From: Limosilactobacillus gorillae
Lineage (GTDB): Bacteria > Bacillota > Bacilli > Lactobacillales > Lactobacillaceae
DNA length: 57,540 nucleotides
Assembly (NCBI RefSeq): GCF_001293735.1
Contig: NZ_BCAH01000033.1
Span: 1 to 57,540, forward strand
Direction of reading: 5' to 3'
Shown: positions 17,894 to 27,216 of the stretch, piece by piece
Numbering within the stretch: position 1 is the stretch's first letter
How the letters are laid out: each line of letters opens with the position of its first letter
Notes under the pieces: model-generated
Databases searched by the model: none
Seen by the model: the letters and a program-made list of their open reading frames with translations, nothing else
What the model was told of the DNA's origin: nothing
Program-made: the position numbers and the translations under genes

Positions 17894-19261
17894 GTGCAAT
17901 TACCAAATGCCTTTATTAAAAAGTACCAACACCTATTAGGGGATGAGGCGCCGGCCTTTTTGGCGGCTCTTGAAAAAGATAGCCACAGTGGCTTTCGAGT
18001 TAACCCCTTAAAGCCTGGTCAACCAGCTGCCACGATTAGACAAAGTGAAGGACCCGTTCCCTACGTTTCAAACGGCTACTATGGTCACGTTGACGGGCAC
18101 AGTCTGGACCACGTCACTGGCTGGGTGTACAGTCAGGAACCATCGGCGATGTTCGTGGGGGAAGTGGTCGATCCTAAGCCCGGTGAGCGAGTCTTGGACC
18201 TGTGTGCGGCCCCAGGGGGGAAATCAACCCACTTGATAGCTAAGATGAGTGATCGAGGCCTCTTAGTCTCTAACGAAATTTTTCGTAACCGAGCCCAGGT
18301 TCTGGCTGAAAACATGGAACGCTGGGGTGGCCGGCACGTGGTGGTGGCTAACGAGAGTCCAGATCAGTTAGAGGATCAGTTCCCACAGTTCTTTGATCGG
18401 ATTTTAGTAGACGCCCCGTGTTCGGGAGAGGGAATGTTTCGAAAGGAGCCGGCCGGTATTGAATACTGGAGCGAGGATTACCCCGCTGAATGCGCTAACC
18501 GTCAAAAAAAGATTCTAGCCTCGGCGATGAAGATGCTTAAACCGGGGGGAACCCTGGTATATTCAACCTGTACCTTTGCTCCGGAAGAAGACGAGCAAAT
18601 GGCTGCCTGGTTACTTGAAAACTACCCGGGCCTTACGATCCAAGAAATCGATAAGGCGCCAGGGATGGATGATGGACGCCCGCAATGGGCGAACGGTAAC
18701 CCGGAACTGAAAAAGGCTGTCCGCCTCTTTCCCCATCACTTGAAGGGGGAAGGCCATTTTATTGCTAAGTTTATTCTTGAAGGAGGGGCGCCCCTACGTT
18801 CAACCAGAACCAAGAAGAAAAAGAAGGGGACCCGGAGTAAGCTAGCCGCCACTAAGGACCAGCAAGGGTTGTGGCAGAACTTTCAAGGGGCCGTCGTGCC
18901 TAACTATCAGGCTGGCCGGCTGGTAGTCTTCGGGGATCAGCTTTACGACCTGCCCGATCAGATACCGGCAATCGATCAAATGAGTCTGGTTCGCCCGGGA
19001 CTGCACCTGGGGACTCTTAAGAAGAACCGTTTTGAACCCGGACTAGCCTTGGCCCTAGCGCTTGATCCAAGTGAGGCAAGCCAAGTTCTTGAGCTTGACT
19101 TGGAACAGTGGCGAACTTACGTACACGGTGACACGCTACCAATTAAAGGGACGTATCAAAACGGCTGGTATCTATTGGTCTGCCAGGGGCACACGATCGG
19201 CTGGGGTAAGTTGGTCAATGATACTTTAAAAAATTTCTTCCCTAAGGGACTCCGCTTTTAA
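17894..19261 (+). CDS. rsmF: 16S rRNA (cytosine-C5) methyltransferase RsmF family
   Basis: This enzyme methylates cytosine C5 in 16S rRNA using S-adenosylmethionine. The 455-aa product has the SAM site LDLCAAPGGKSTHL near residue 105, the release cysteine in DAPCSGEGMFRKEP near 175, and the catalytic cysteine in VYSTCTFAPEEDE near 222. A basic linker, KKKKKGTRSK, follows near 310, then the RsmF-type C-terminal PUA-like region. GTG 17894 has GAAGGGAAG upstream. The gene stands alone between a HAD gene and a strong terminator. The exact target position depends on the subfamily and cannot be settled here. Confidence 0.9.
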   Translation: MQLPNAFIKKYQHLLGDEAPAFLAALEKDSHSGFRVNPLKPGQPAATIRQSEGPVPYVSNGYYGHVDGHSLDHVTGWVYSQEPSAMFVGEVVDPKPGERVLDLCAAPGGKSTHLIAKMSDRGLLVSNEIFRNRAQVLAENMERWGGRHVVVANESPDQLEDQFPQFFDRILVDAPCSGEGMFRKEPAGIEYWSEDYPAECANRQKKILASAMKMLKPGGTLVYSTCTFAPEEDEQMAAWLLENYPGLTIQEIDKAPGMDDGRPQWANGNPELKKAVRLFPHHLKGEGHFIAKFILEGGAPLRSTRTKKKKKGTRSKLAATKDQQGLWQNFQGAVVPNYQAGRLVVFGDQLYDLPDQIPAIDQMSLVRPGLHLGTLKKNRFEPGLALALALDPSEASQVLELDLEQWRTYVHGDTLPIKGTYQNGWYLLVCQGHTIGWGKLVNDTLKNFFPKGLRF

Positions 19262-19273
19262 ATTTGACAATCT

Positions 19274-19324
19274 ACAATGAGGCCCAGTGGTTCAGTAAAT
19301 GCTAAACCACTGGGCCTCATTGTG
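19274..19324 (+). terminator. Bidirectional terminator between rsmF and the mevalonate operon
   Basis: A long stem, ACAATGAGGCCCAGTGGTT / AACCACTGGGCCTCATTGT, with an AT-rich loop lies between convergent genes. It has the same GCCCAGTGGTT core as the hairpin at 28584-28624. Confidence 0.85.
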
Positions 19325-19366
19325 GATTTGGAAGAGACGTGACAGGACCTTTGTTACACGTCTTTT

Positions 19367-20404
19367 TTAGATTAGGTGTCGCTGGTTAGCGTAGGCAAGC
19401 AGATCAGAACTAAAGACGTGATCGACTAAGTAAAGGTCGGCCCAGTCGGTAGTTTCGACTAAGGTCATGATCCGGGGGAGCTCGGTTTGCCAACGGGTGA
19501 GTTCCTTTTCTAGTCCCTTTTCACCTTCCTTAATCAGAATGTGGAGGAAGTAGCCGGCAACGCCAACAGCTTGGGCACCGAGCACCCCAGCCTTAACAAC
19601 GTCCAGCGGGCTAGTGATTCCTCCAGAGGCGATCAGGTGGGTTGTTGGCCGCTTAAAATGTGCTTCAAGTAGGCTTTCCGGGGTTGTAAGTCCCCAGGAG
19701 TGCAAGTCAGTGAAATTTAGTTCGTGGTTACGTTGGTCCTCAATCTGAGCAAAGTTAGTACCACCAGTCCCGGAGACGTTGATCCACTTGATGCCAACCT
19801 GTTCAAGCTGGGCGATGGTTTCCTTGCTCATCCCGAAACCAACTTCCTTGACGATAACGGGGACATTAAGTCGGGTAGTTAGTTCAGCCAGTGTCTCTAG
19901 CCAGTAAAGTTTACGGTCGCCTTCCTGCATAATCAGCTCCTGGGCGGCGTTGACGTGGATTTCCAAGGCGTTGGCGTTGATGAAGTTGACGGCTTCTTGG
20001 GCTCTTTTATAGTTTGTATTGGCACTCAGATTAGCCATCAAAAAGCCATCTGGGTTTTCCTTACGGAGGACCGCAAAGGAGTCCTTGGCGGTTTTATCCT
20101 TGAACATGATGGACATTGACCCGGTCGCCATTGCCAGGTTAAAGCGCTTAGCCAGGCGGGCAAAGCTGGCATTAATGGCTGTCGAGCGCTGGCTACCGCC
20201 GGTCATGGCCTCGATGTAAAAGGGCCAGTCAAATTTAAGCCCTAGGTTGACCGGAGCAACGTGGATCTCTTGGGTAGACATTTCAGGCAGGGTGGTCGGG
20301 ATCAGGCGTACCTGATCAAAGGGGTGGTCCTGGTGACTTAAGGCAAAGTCCTTTTCGGCCAGGGAAAGGTGTTCATTTTTGCGTTGGGCATGAGCAGATT
20401 CCAT
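19367..20404 (-). CDS. fni: Type 2 isopentenyl-diphosphate isomerase (FMN dependent)
   Basis: The protein interconverts isopentenyl and dimethylallyl diphosphate, using reduced FMN. It has 345 aa. Typical features are the phosphate/FMN segment EAMTGGSQRSTAINASFA near residue 65, GTGGTNFAQIEDQR near 215, and the barrel end IASGGITSPLDVVKAGVLG near 262. The ATG at 20404 follows AGGAGG at nine bases. It is the last gene of the four-gene mevalonate operon, reading leftward. In Gram-positive cocci and lactobacilli this isomerase replaces the unrelated type 1 enzyme. Downstream is the strong shared terminator. Confidence 0.95.
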   Translation of the reverse strand: MESAHAQRKNEHLSLAEKDFALSHQDHPFDQVRLIPTTLPEMSTQEIHVAPVNLGLKFDWPFYIEAMTGGSQRSTAINASFARLAKRFNLAMATGSMSIMFKDKTAKDSFAVLRKENPDGFLMANLSANTNYKRAQEAVNFINANALEIHVNAAQELIMQEGDRKLYWLETLAELTTRLNVPVIVKEVGFGMSKETIAQLEQVGIKWINVSGTGGTNFAQIEDQRNHELNFTDLHSWGLTTPESLLEAHFKRPTTHLIASGGITSPLDVVKAGVLGAQAVGVAGYFLHILIKEGEKGLEKELTRWQTELPRIMTLVETTDWADLYLVDHVFSSDLLAYANQRHLI

Positions 20405-20480
20405 CAGAAAAATCCTCCTAAAAAGGTGGGTGTGATAAGCGAGCCGTCACTCCATGAGATCGTCATCAATGTTTTGTTAA

Positions 20481-21590
20481 TTAGTGTTGTTTCACTTGCA
20501 TAGTGTAGCGGCGAACATTGTTGACGAAGTAGATTGACAGCGGTAAGTGTTCAATTTGACTGGCAGCCCAAGACTCTAAGACGCCGGGCAGGTCGGCGTG
20601 ACCGTCGATGGCCACGATCCCACAGTCTCCACCACCGGCCCCAGAGGTTTTAGCAGCCCCACCGAATTCCTCAGCAATTTGACATAATTTTTCTAAGAGG
20701 GGCGTTTCAATTTGAACTCCCGAGCGGTGGGCCAGTTCTTGTAAGAGATTTCGGTTATAGCGAATTTCTTCCTTGATTTTATTTAAGTCACCGGCATGGA
20801 AACCGTCGATCATCCGGTGAATGCAAGCCTTGCTACGGTCCAAAAAGCGATGGTACTCGTCTTGTTGCTTGGCCTTGAAGAGTGAGATCTTATCGACCAG
20901 GCGTGAGGTGGAAGCGGGCTTACCTGTCCAACCAATCAGAAGTGCCAGGTTGGCAGGGGCGTCAAGAGGTTCAATCTTTAGGTCTGGCCATGGCAAAGAT
21001 AGGAGGGTTGGTAAGTCGAGGTAGTGGCGTTGTTCAGATAGCCACTGGCGGTCAAAAGAGCGATAGGCAATCCAGCCCCCGTAAACGGAAGCAGCAACAT
21101 CACCTAGGGAGCCGTTTCCCTGAACGTCGAAGTGGGCGATGGAGGCCAGTTTAAAGATCATTTCCTTGTTGACCGGTAAGTGGTAGTATTCACAAAGGGC
21201 CTTGACGGTAGCCACTGTTACCGCTGCTGAGGAACCCAAACCATACTTCTTACCGCTTTGTGAATCAAGCTGACTGTCAATACGCAGATTGTAAATACCA
21301 AGTTGTTGGTTGAGACTCCGGGCTAACTCTTCGGTAACGTTAATTGCCGACAGAATGTAGGAGAAGGGGTTATCGCGTTTATCAACAACCATTTGGTCAC
21401 CCAGTCGGCGCCACTGAAGCGAGTTATCATGGTACTGGTGGCTGATGATCTGACCAACCTCATCTTCTGCTTCGGTAATTGTACAAGTAACGAATTGGTT
21501 TAATGCAACCAAGATTGCGGGGTAGCCGTTTTCAACCACCGCATATTCGCCGGCAATGTAGAGCTTGCCAGGAGCTTTTGCAGTAATCAA
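20481..21590 (-). CDS. mvaK2: Phosphomevalonate kinase
   Basis: This GHMP kinase phosphorylates mevalonate 5-phosphate to the diphosphate. I place the start at TTG 21590, nine bases behind GAGAGGA, giving about 369 aa. A start 18 bases further upstream would include the ribosome site in the gene. Motifs are KAPGKLYIAGEYAVVENGY at the N-terminus, KKYGLGSSAAVTVATVKAL (ATP loop) and KTSGAGGGDCGIVAI (GHMP motif 3). It follows mvaD in the same transcript, with its ribosome site overlapping the mvaD stop. Together with the two neighbours it makes isopentenyl diphosphate from mevalonate. Confidence 0.93.
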   Translation of the reverse strand: MITAKAPGKLYIAGEYAVVENGYPAILVALNQFVTCTITEAEDEVGQIISHQYHDNSLQWRRLGDQMVVDKRDNPFSYILSAINVTEELARSLNQQLGIYNLRIDSQLDSQSGKKYGLGSSAAVTVATVKALCEYYHLPVNKEMIFKLASIAHFDVQGNGSLGDVAASVYGGWIAYRSFDRQWLSEQRHYLDLPTLLSLPWPDLKIEPLDAPANLALLIGWTGKPASTSRLVDKISLFKAKQQDEYHRFLDRSKACIHRMIDGFHAGDLNKIKEEIRYNRNLLQELAHRSGVQIETPLLEKLCQIAEEFGGAAKTSGAGGGDCGIVAIDGHADLPGVLESWAASQIEHLPLSIYFVNNVRRYTMQVKQH

Positions 21591-21609
21591 CTTATTAGAT
21601 CCTCTCAAT

Positions 21610-22599
21610 TCAAAATTTCATCACGGGGTCGGCGAGGTATTCAATCCCCGGGCCCGGTTTGGCAACCACGAGTCGCTCAGCTCCAAATACGGGACTAAGG
21701 GCCTTTAAGAGGTCGTCTTGGTCCTTGGGGTCAAAAATAACTTTGACGTTTGGACCAGCATCCATCGTATAGTAACAGTTTAAGCCTTCTTCACGCAAGC
21801 GATCAATGGTTTGCATGGCCAGAATCGTCTGACCGTTAAAGTAGGTAAAGCCCGGATCAGCGGCCAGATTTAAGGCGTGCATCCGTAGGGCGTTTTGTTG
21901 GGCAATATGGCCGATGGTCTTCAAGTCACCAGTGGCAATCGCCTTTTTAATGGCCACCATGTCGTCTTTGACTACTTGGCGCCAGGCAGGATAGTAGGGT
22001 GAAGTCTCAACCACAAGCTGCATCCCGCCGCGCGAGGAAACCTTCTTTTGGCTGGTGTCAACCATGATTGCTAGCATGGCAATGCCAAACTTGGGCACCT
22101 CTTGAACTGGCTCAGCAAAGGAGGTTAGGTCATCGGTCCCCCGGTGCCATTCAACCAGGCCACCAAAGATGGAACGGGTGGCTGAGCCAGACCCGCGCCG
22201 GGCTAAGCGGCTGAGGTCCTTTAAGGACAGGTCCATTCCGGCATCCTTGGCGGCTGCACCCGCCAGGGCCGCAAATGCCGAGGCCGAAGAGGCCAAACCG
22301 GCAGCAATTGGGACGTTGTTGACCGAAGCAATGTTTGCAAAATCTGCCCGCCCGCTCATTTGACGAACCAGGTCCATAAATTTAACGACCTTGTGTGCCT
22401 GTTGGTCGGCAACTAACTTACCGTCCAGGTAGAAATGGTCCTTGGACAGGGTCGGGTCAAACTCAACTGTGGTGGTGGTGTAAAACTCGTCTAAAGTCAA
22501 AGACAACGAATCGGTTTGGGGAAGCATTAAGGCAGCGTTACGTTTGCCCCAATACTTAACCAGGGCAATGTTGGTATGAGCACGCGCGGTGGTGGTCAT
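21610..22599 (-). CDS. mvaD: Diphosphomevalonate decarboxylase
   Basis: This enzyme turns mevalonate diphosphate into isopentenyl diphosphate, with ATP use and loss of CO2. The 329-aa product has NIALVKYWGKRNAALMLPQT near residue 10 (substrate and ATP site), the Ser-rich phosphate loop AAGLASSASAFAALAGAAA near 96, RRGSGSATRSIFGG near 135 and TMDAGPNVKVIF near 275. All are diagnostic. ATG 22599 follows GAAAGGAG and sits one base after the mevalonate kinase stop. It is the second gene of the leftward mevalonate operon. Confidence 0.96.
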   Translation of the reverse strand: MTTTARAHTNIALVKYWGKRNAALMLPQTDSLSLTLDEFYTTTTVEFDPTLSKDHFYLDGKLVADQQAHKVVKFMDLVRQMSGRADFANIASVNNVPIAAGLASSASAFAALAGAAAKDAGMDLSLKDLSRLARRGSGSATRSIFGGLVEWHRGTDDLTSFAEPVQEVPKFGIAMLAIMVDTSQKKVSSRGGMQLVVETSPYYPAWRQVVKDDMVAIKKAIATGDLKTIGHIAQQNALRMHALNLAADPGFTYFNGQTILAMQTIDRLREEGLNCYYTMDAGPNVKVIFDPKDQDDLLKALSPVFGAERLVVAKPGPGIEYLADPVMKF

Positions 22600-22600
22600 C

Positions 22601-23539
22601 TTAGAGGTCTCCTTTCAGGGGTTGGATCCAAGTAGCGGTGGCGCCATTTTCCTTTAAAACGGCGGCCAATTTGCGGGCCCCCAGGGCGGTGGCTGTTAGA
22701 GCGATCATGCAACCACCCCGGCCACCGCCGGTTAGCTTGGCCCCCAGGGCTCCGTTTTGCTTGGCAACGGTGACTAAGTGGTCGAGGGCCTTGGAGGAAA
22801 CGCCAAGGAATTTTAGATCGGCTTGACATTCGTCCATGGCACGACCAAGCAGACGAAGGTCATTATTTGAAAGGGCGATCCTAGTTTCTTCAACCAGCTG
22901 GCCCATATGATTAAGGCGGTGCCTAGTTTCTTCAGGGTGAGTATCAAACCGTTTCTTGACTTCGGCGATGGCCTTTTTAGTAGCCCCCTTGATACCGGTA
23001 TCCGCAATCACTAAGGTGGCTGAGAGGTTCATTTCGATTGGTTGGCTTTGCTGGCCTTTAACGTAGAATAACGTAGCACTAGCCGAAACGGTAGCCGCAT
23101 CCAAACCGCTCGGGCTACGGTGGGTAACTTCCTCCTCGATGTTGGCCCATTTAAGTAACTGTGAGTGGCTCAGTTCCATATGGTAGGCTGCAAAAAAAGC
23201 ACGGATGATTGCAACGGCAGTGGCGGCTGAAGAGCCCATCCCACGTTCGGCAGGAAGGTCGCTTTCAATTACTAATTCCCATGCGTCGTTTTCTCCTTGA
23301 AAATGAGCAGTCAGGGCGTTGATTAATTTAGCAACGCCCATCATTTGTGTTGGTAGGTCACTAACGAGGCCCTGGTAGTAACGGGAGGTCAGGCGCTGGC
23401 CTTCGCCACCAAAGATAAGGGTGGCCGTAGTGGTTACGCTCGGCAGGGGCAAGGCAATCGCTGGCTCCCCGTAGACAACGCTATGTTCGCCCATCAATAT
23501 GATTTTTGCGTGGCTCGTGCCACAAACACTTGCTTGCAT
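22601..23539 (-). CDS. mvk: Mevalonate kinase
   Basis: This kinase phosphorylates mevalonate, the first of the three ATP-dependent steps to isopentenyl diphosphate. The 312-aa product shows GHMP motif 1 (SHAKIILMGEHSVVYGEPAI), motif 2 (LPAERGMGSSAATAVAIIRA) and motif 3 (AKLTGGGRGGCMIAL). ATG 23539 has GCAGG upstream. It is the first gene of the operon mvk-mvaD-mvaK2-fni. The 240-base region to the divergent dinG gene should hold its promoter. HMG-CoA synthase and reductase genes are not in the window. Confidence 0.96.
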   Translation of the reverse strand: MQASVCGTSHAKIILMGEHSVVYGEPAIALPLPSVTTTATLIFGGEGQRLTSRYYQGLVSDLPTQMMGVAKLINALTAHFQGENDAWELVIESDLPAERGMGSSAATAVAIIRAFFAAYHMELSHSQLLKWANIEEEVTHRSPSGLDAATVSASATLFYVKGQQSQPIEMNLSATLVIADTGIKGATKKAIAEVKKRFDTHPEETRHRLNHMGQLVEETRIALSNNDLRLLGRAMDECQADLKFLGVSSKALDHLVTVAKQNGALGAKLTGGGRGGCMIALTATALGARKLAAVLKENGATATWIQPLKGDL

Positions 23540-23787
23540 GAGGTCAAACCTGCTTTCTTTCGAGATCTATTTTCGTCGTGGTGGTGTAAGACACCCGTAA
23601 GAATTTATTTTACCACTAAATAAGCACAGATGGTAAACTCGCTAATTATGTAAATAACATTCAGTCGTAATAATGCTAAAATCGACTGGTCTTATTGGTG
23701 AGTGAATTAGGCACCGGCGGTATCAAAGTACGAGTAAAATGTAGTACAATCGATACGAGAATTTAAGAGAACGAAGGGATGGTTAAT

Positions 23788-26619
23788 TTGGGAAAAAATA
23801 AGCGACGGGGGCCGGTATATGCGGTGGTTGATCTGGAAACGACTGGAACCAGCGTCAAGACCGGCTCGCGGATTATCCAGATTGGCTGCGTCCTAGTGCA
23901 GGATGGTCAAATTATTAATGAATTTGAAACTAAAATTAATCCCCGCACGGTAGTTCCGTTAACAATTGAGCAGTTAACCGGGATCACGAATAAGGATGTC
24001 AAGGGAGCCCCTTTGTTTGAAGATGTGGCGCCAACATTAAAAAGTTTACTAGACGGCACGATTTTTGTTGCCCATAATGTTAACTTCGACTTTCCATTTT
24101 TAAATGCCGAGTTTGAACGGGCAGGGGAGGCTCCCCTCACGATTCCAGCCATCGACACGGTCACGTTGAGTCAGATCTTAATGCCCACAGCCCCTAGTTT
24201 TCGCTTGCGCGACCTGACGAGTTACTTAGAGATTGATCATGATCATCCCCACAGCGCCGTTTCTGATGCCGTAGCAACTGGTCACCTGCTGATGGAGTTA
24301 CTTAAACGGTTGGATAGGCTACCAACTAAGACTTTACAAAGTATTGTTGACCTTGATCTAAAACTACCACAGCAAACGAGTTGGTTATTTAACCGGGCCT
24401 TGAATGAGCGGGCAATAAATCCCAAACCGCTTTCTGAGGAACATTACGTTTCAAACGGTTTGGTCCTCCATAAGGTGCGTCCGGCCGGAGTCGCCACTGC
24501 TCAGACGATCAGTAGGTACCCGGGAACTAAGCGCCAAAAGCGCTACTTATTTGGCGATGGCTTGGAGTACCGTCCCGTTCAGGCCAAGATGATGAATGCT
24601 ATTTATAACCAGTTTAGTCAGGAGGAGCCAGTGCGCCAAATGGTTGTTGAGGCCGGAACTGGGATCGGGAAAACCCTGGGTTACCTCTTGCCATTAGCCT
24701 ACCTGACCTACCCGGACCACCGGATTGTGGTATCAACGGCCACTAATCTCTTACAACAGCAGGTGGCCCAACAGGCTGTAGCAACCTTAAATACCCGTTT
24801 ACCCTTTGAGCTTACGGCGGTAGTGGTTAAAGGCAATGATCACTACTTAAACTTGGAGCGGTTTGCCCATTCCCTGGCCGTTCATGAAGACTCGCAGTTA
24901 GTTCAGCAACTCAAGGCCCGGATGCTGGTGTGGCTCTTACAAACAACAACTGGGGACCTAGACGAGTTGAACTTAAACGCCCAGCAGGCGGCCTTTTTTA
25001 TCGATGTTCGCCACCGTGGGGTGCGGTCCTTGAACCGGCAGTCGCCCTTTTACCAGGATGATTTTTTGGTCCGGCGGGCCCGCCAGGTAGACACAGCCAA
25101 CTTAATCATCACCAACCATGCCTACCTGGTCGCCCATGCTGAAGAGTTAGGTGGTGGTGATTCTGGGGCCTTTTTAGTGGTCGATGAGGCCCAGCACCTT
25201 AGTCGGGCGGTCCTGAAGCAGTCGCGTCAAACACTGACCTTTGCGCGGGTGATGATGATTCTGCACCAGCTACAGAGTCTAGTGAATCACACTGATGAAC
25301 AAAACTTGGTTACCCTTTTTGAAGACCTCCCGCTAGGGGCTTACAATGTTGAGTTACTGGCCAGTGATCTCCGGGAACTTGAACGGTGCCTGTTGGATCT
25401 GCAACAGGCCCTTTACGGGATGGTGCAAGGTAATCGGGATGATGAGCTGATCGAGCAAGCCATCGATAACCGCAAACTAGCAGGCCTTTTAAGTCCAACC
25501 AATCCGATCATGATTGGCTTAGAGCAGGCCTTAGCATCTATCAACTTACACTTTACAGCCTTACACCACCTCTTTTCGGGGCGTAGTGAGAGCTGGCTGG
25601 CTGCTGATCGCTACATAATGAGTCAGTTTGCTAGTCATTTAACTAGTTTAAAAGATGCCACTAAGATGATTAAGGAAGCCAGTCACTTGTTAGCCACTCA
25701 GTCAGAGGCGACCGTCTTTTGGTTGACGATTCGTCAGGGAGGTGAGCAGAGCTCCTTGAAATTATCTGGGGGGCTTTTGGTGGCCAATCACTACCTAAGC
25801 CGGATGGTCTACCCTCACTTTTTGAACCACCTCTTTGTTGGTGCGACACTCTTTACCTCCGGCCGCTCAGCCTATATCTTTAACCAGTTAGATCTCGATC
25901 GTAAATATGTTCGGACTAAACGCTTCGCATCACCCTTTGATTACGGGCAAAACGCCCGTCTTTTCATTGCTAAGGATGCTCCAATCCCGGGAGCCAAGTT
26001 GGGTGATGAGTATGTTGAGTACCTGGCCAGAATGATTTACCAGCTGGCAACTAAGACCCAGTGCCAAACGATGGTCCTATTCAACTCCCTTTTAACCATT
26101 GAACAGGTTTATGCCAAGCTGCGGAACACCGACCTCTTCAACCAGCGGGATATCCTTGCTCAGGGAATTTCCGGGAACCGTGAAAAGCTTTTGAAGCAGT
26201 TTGCTACCGGGACTAATTCAATTTTAATGGGTGCGGCTAGTTTCTGGGAGGGAATTGACCTGCCAAGGGAACAATTGGAACTACTAGTGATCACCCGGCT
26301 TCCCTTTGACGCCCCCAACGAGATTATCAACCGGGCTCAAAGTGCTCTCATGAAGGCGGAGGGGAAAAATCCTTTTTACCAGGTTGAGCTGCCTAAGGTA
26401 ACTACTCGCTTGCGTCAGGGACTGGGCCGGCTTTTGCGGACGCCAGCAGACCGGGGAGTGGCGGTTCTTTTAGACCCCCGCCTGGAAAGCAAACGATACG
26501 GTAAGACAATTCGGGCGGCCCTGCCGGACGATCTACCGGTAGTGGCCGAAAGATCCGATCTAATTATTGTAAAAACCAAAAAATTCCTAAAAGGATTCGA
26601 TTCTTCCACGATCAACTGA
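23788..26619 (+). CDS. dinG: DinG-type helicase with N-terminal DnaQ-like exonuclease
   Basis: This fused protein has a DEDDh 3'-5' exonuclease domain (residues about 10-175: AVVDLETTGT, HNVNFDFPFLNAEF, HPHSAVSDAVATGHL) and a superfamily 2 helicase domain (Walker A VEAGTGIGKTLGYLLP near 290, VVDEAQHL, and motif VI RLRQGLGRLLRTPADRG). The four-cysteine iron-sulphur motif of E. coli DinG is not evident, as in other Gram-positive homologues, where nuclease rather than helicase activity has been described. I choose TTG 23788, eight bases behind GAAGGGA; the ATG at 23779 lies too close to that site. ypmB and asnS follow, a conserved order. TACAAT at 23745-23750 may be its -10. Confidence 0.92.
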   Translation: MGKNKRRGPVYAVVDLETTGTSVKTGSRIIQIGCVLVQDGQIINEFETKINPRTVVPLTIEQLTGITNKDVKGAPLFEDVAPTLKSLLDGTIFVAHNVNFDFPFLNAEFERAGEAPLTIPAIDTVTLSQILMPTAPSFRLRDLTSYLEIDHDHPHSAVSDAVATGHLLMELLKRLDRLPTKTLQSIVDLDLKLPQQTSWLFNRALNERAINPKPLSEEHYVSNGLVLHKVRPAGVATAQTISRYPGTKRQKRYLFGDGLEYRPVQAKMMNAIYNQFSQEEPVRQMVVEAGTGIGKTLGYLLPLAYLTYPDHRIVVSTATNLLQQQVAQQAVATLNTRLPFELTAVVVKGNDHYLNLERFAHSLAVHEDSQLVQQLKARMLVWLLQTTTGDLDELNLNAQQAAFFIDVRHRGVRSLNRQSPFYQDDFLVRRARQVDTANLIITNHAYLVAHAEELGGGDSGAFLVVDEAQHLSRAVLKQSRQTLTFARVMMILHQLQSLVNHTDEQNLVTLFEDLPLGAYNVELLASDLRELERCLLDLQQALYGMVQGNRDDELIEQAIDNRKLAGLLSPTNPIMIGLEQALASINLHFTALHHLFSGRSESWLAADRYIMSQFASHLTSLKDATKMIKEASHLLATQSEATVFWLTIRQGGEQSSLKLSGGLLVANHYLSRMVYPHFLNHLFVGATLFTSGRSAYIFNQLDLDRKYVRTKRFASPFDYGQNARLFIAKDAPIPGAKLGDEYVEYLARMIYQLATKTQCQTMVLFNSLLTIEQVYAKLRNTDLFNQRDILAQGISGNREKLLKQFATGTNSILMGAASFWEGIDLPREQLELLVITRLPFDAPNEIINRAQSALMKAEGKNPFYQVELPKVTTRLRQGLGRLLRTPADRGVAVLLDPRLESKRYGKTIRAALPDDLPVVAERSDLIIVKTKKFLKGFDSSTIN

Positions 26620-26669
26620 GAAATTTGCTATAATATTAAAGATATTGATTTTTAGGAAGGAAGGCCTTT

Positions 26670-27188
26670 ATGCAAAGTCGGCGAGACGTTCAGCGTCAGC
26701 AGAGTCGGAGCTCATTAAAAAGGACGGTTCGCAGCATCGTCGTGGCGGTGTTAGTAGTCGTCTTGGTTACTTGGAGTGTGTACGCCATTGCCAACCACCC
26801 ACGGGCCGTAGCCCAAAAGCAGGCAACAACAATGGCCAAGAAGTATGCAGGATTGCGTTCTGCAAGTGGTTTTTATATCTACAACCGCGATCGGACATAC
26901 TACACGGTGGCGGGGAAGAACGCTAAGGGACAAGCAATCTTGGTGATCGTTCCGCAAAAGGGGGGCGACATCCGGATCCTTAAACAAGCAGCTGGATTAA
27001 CGGCTAGTCAGGCGCAAAACGAGGTCAAAACGGCCAGTCATCCCAAGAAGGTGTTAAAAGTAGCCATGGGCATCTTTAACAATAAGCCGGTCTGGGAAGT
27101 GACCTACTTGAACCAAAAGGGCAACCTGTGTTACGACCTGATTAGTTTCACCAGCGGCAAGAGCATCCAACAAATCAACAACTTATAA
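26670..27188 (+). CDS. YpmB-like membrane-anchored DUF5590 protein
   Basis: The 172-aa protein has a basic N-terminal stretch ([14 protein letters not shown]), one membrane helix at about 21-43 ([19 protein letters not shown]) and an extracellular domain with repeated PepSY-like pattern ([18 protein letters not shown], then [18 protein letters not shown]). This is the DUF5590/YpmB arrangement, and its place between dinG and asnS is the usual one in Firmicutes. ATG 26670 follows AGGAAGG. Its function is unknown. In Bacillus an aspartate aminotransferase gene lies between ypmB and asnS; it is absent here. Confidence 0.85.
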   Translation: MQSRRDVQRQQSRSSLKRTVRSIVVAVLVVVLVTWSVYAIANHPRAVAQKQATTMAKKYAGLRSASGFYIYNRDRTYYTVAGKNAKGQAILVIVPQKGGDIRILKQAAGLTASQAQNEVKTASHPKKVLKVAMGIFNNKPVWEVTYLNQKGNLCYDLISFTSGKSIQQINNL

Positions 27189-27216
27189 TCACACCATTAT
27201 TTTGGAGGGAATTATT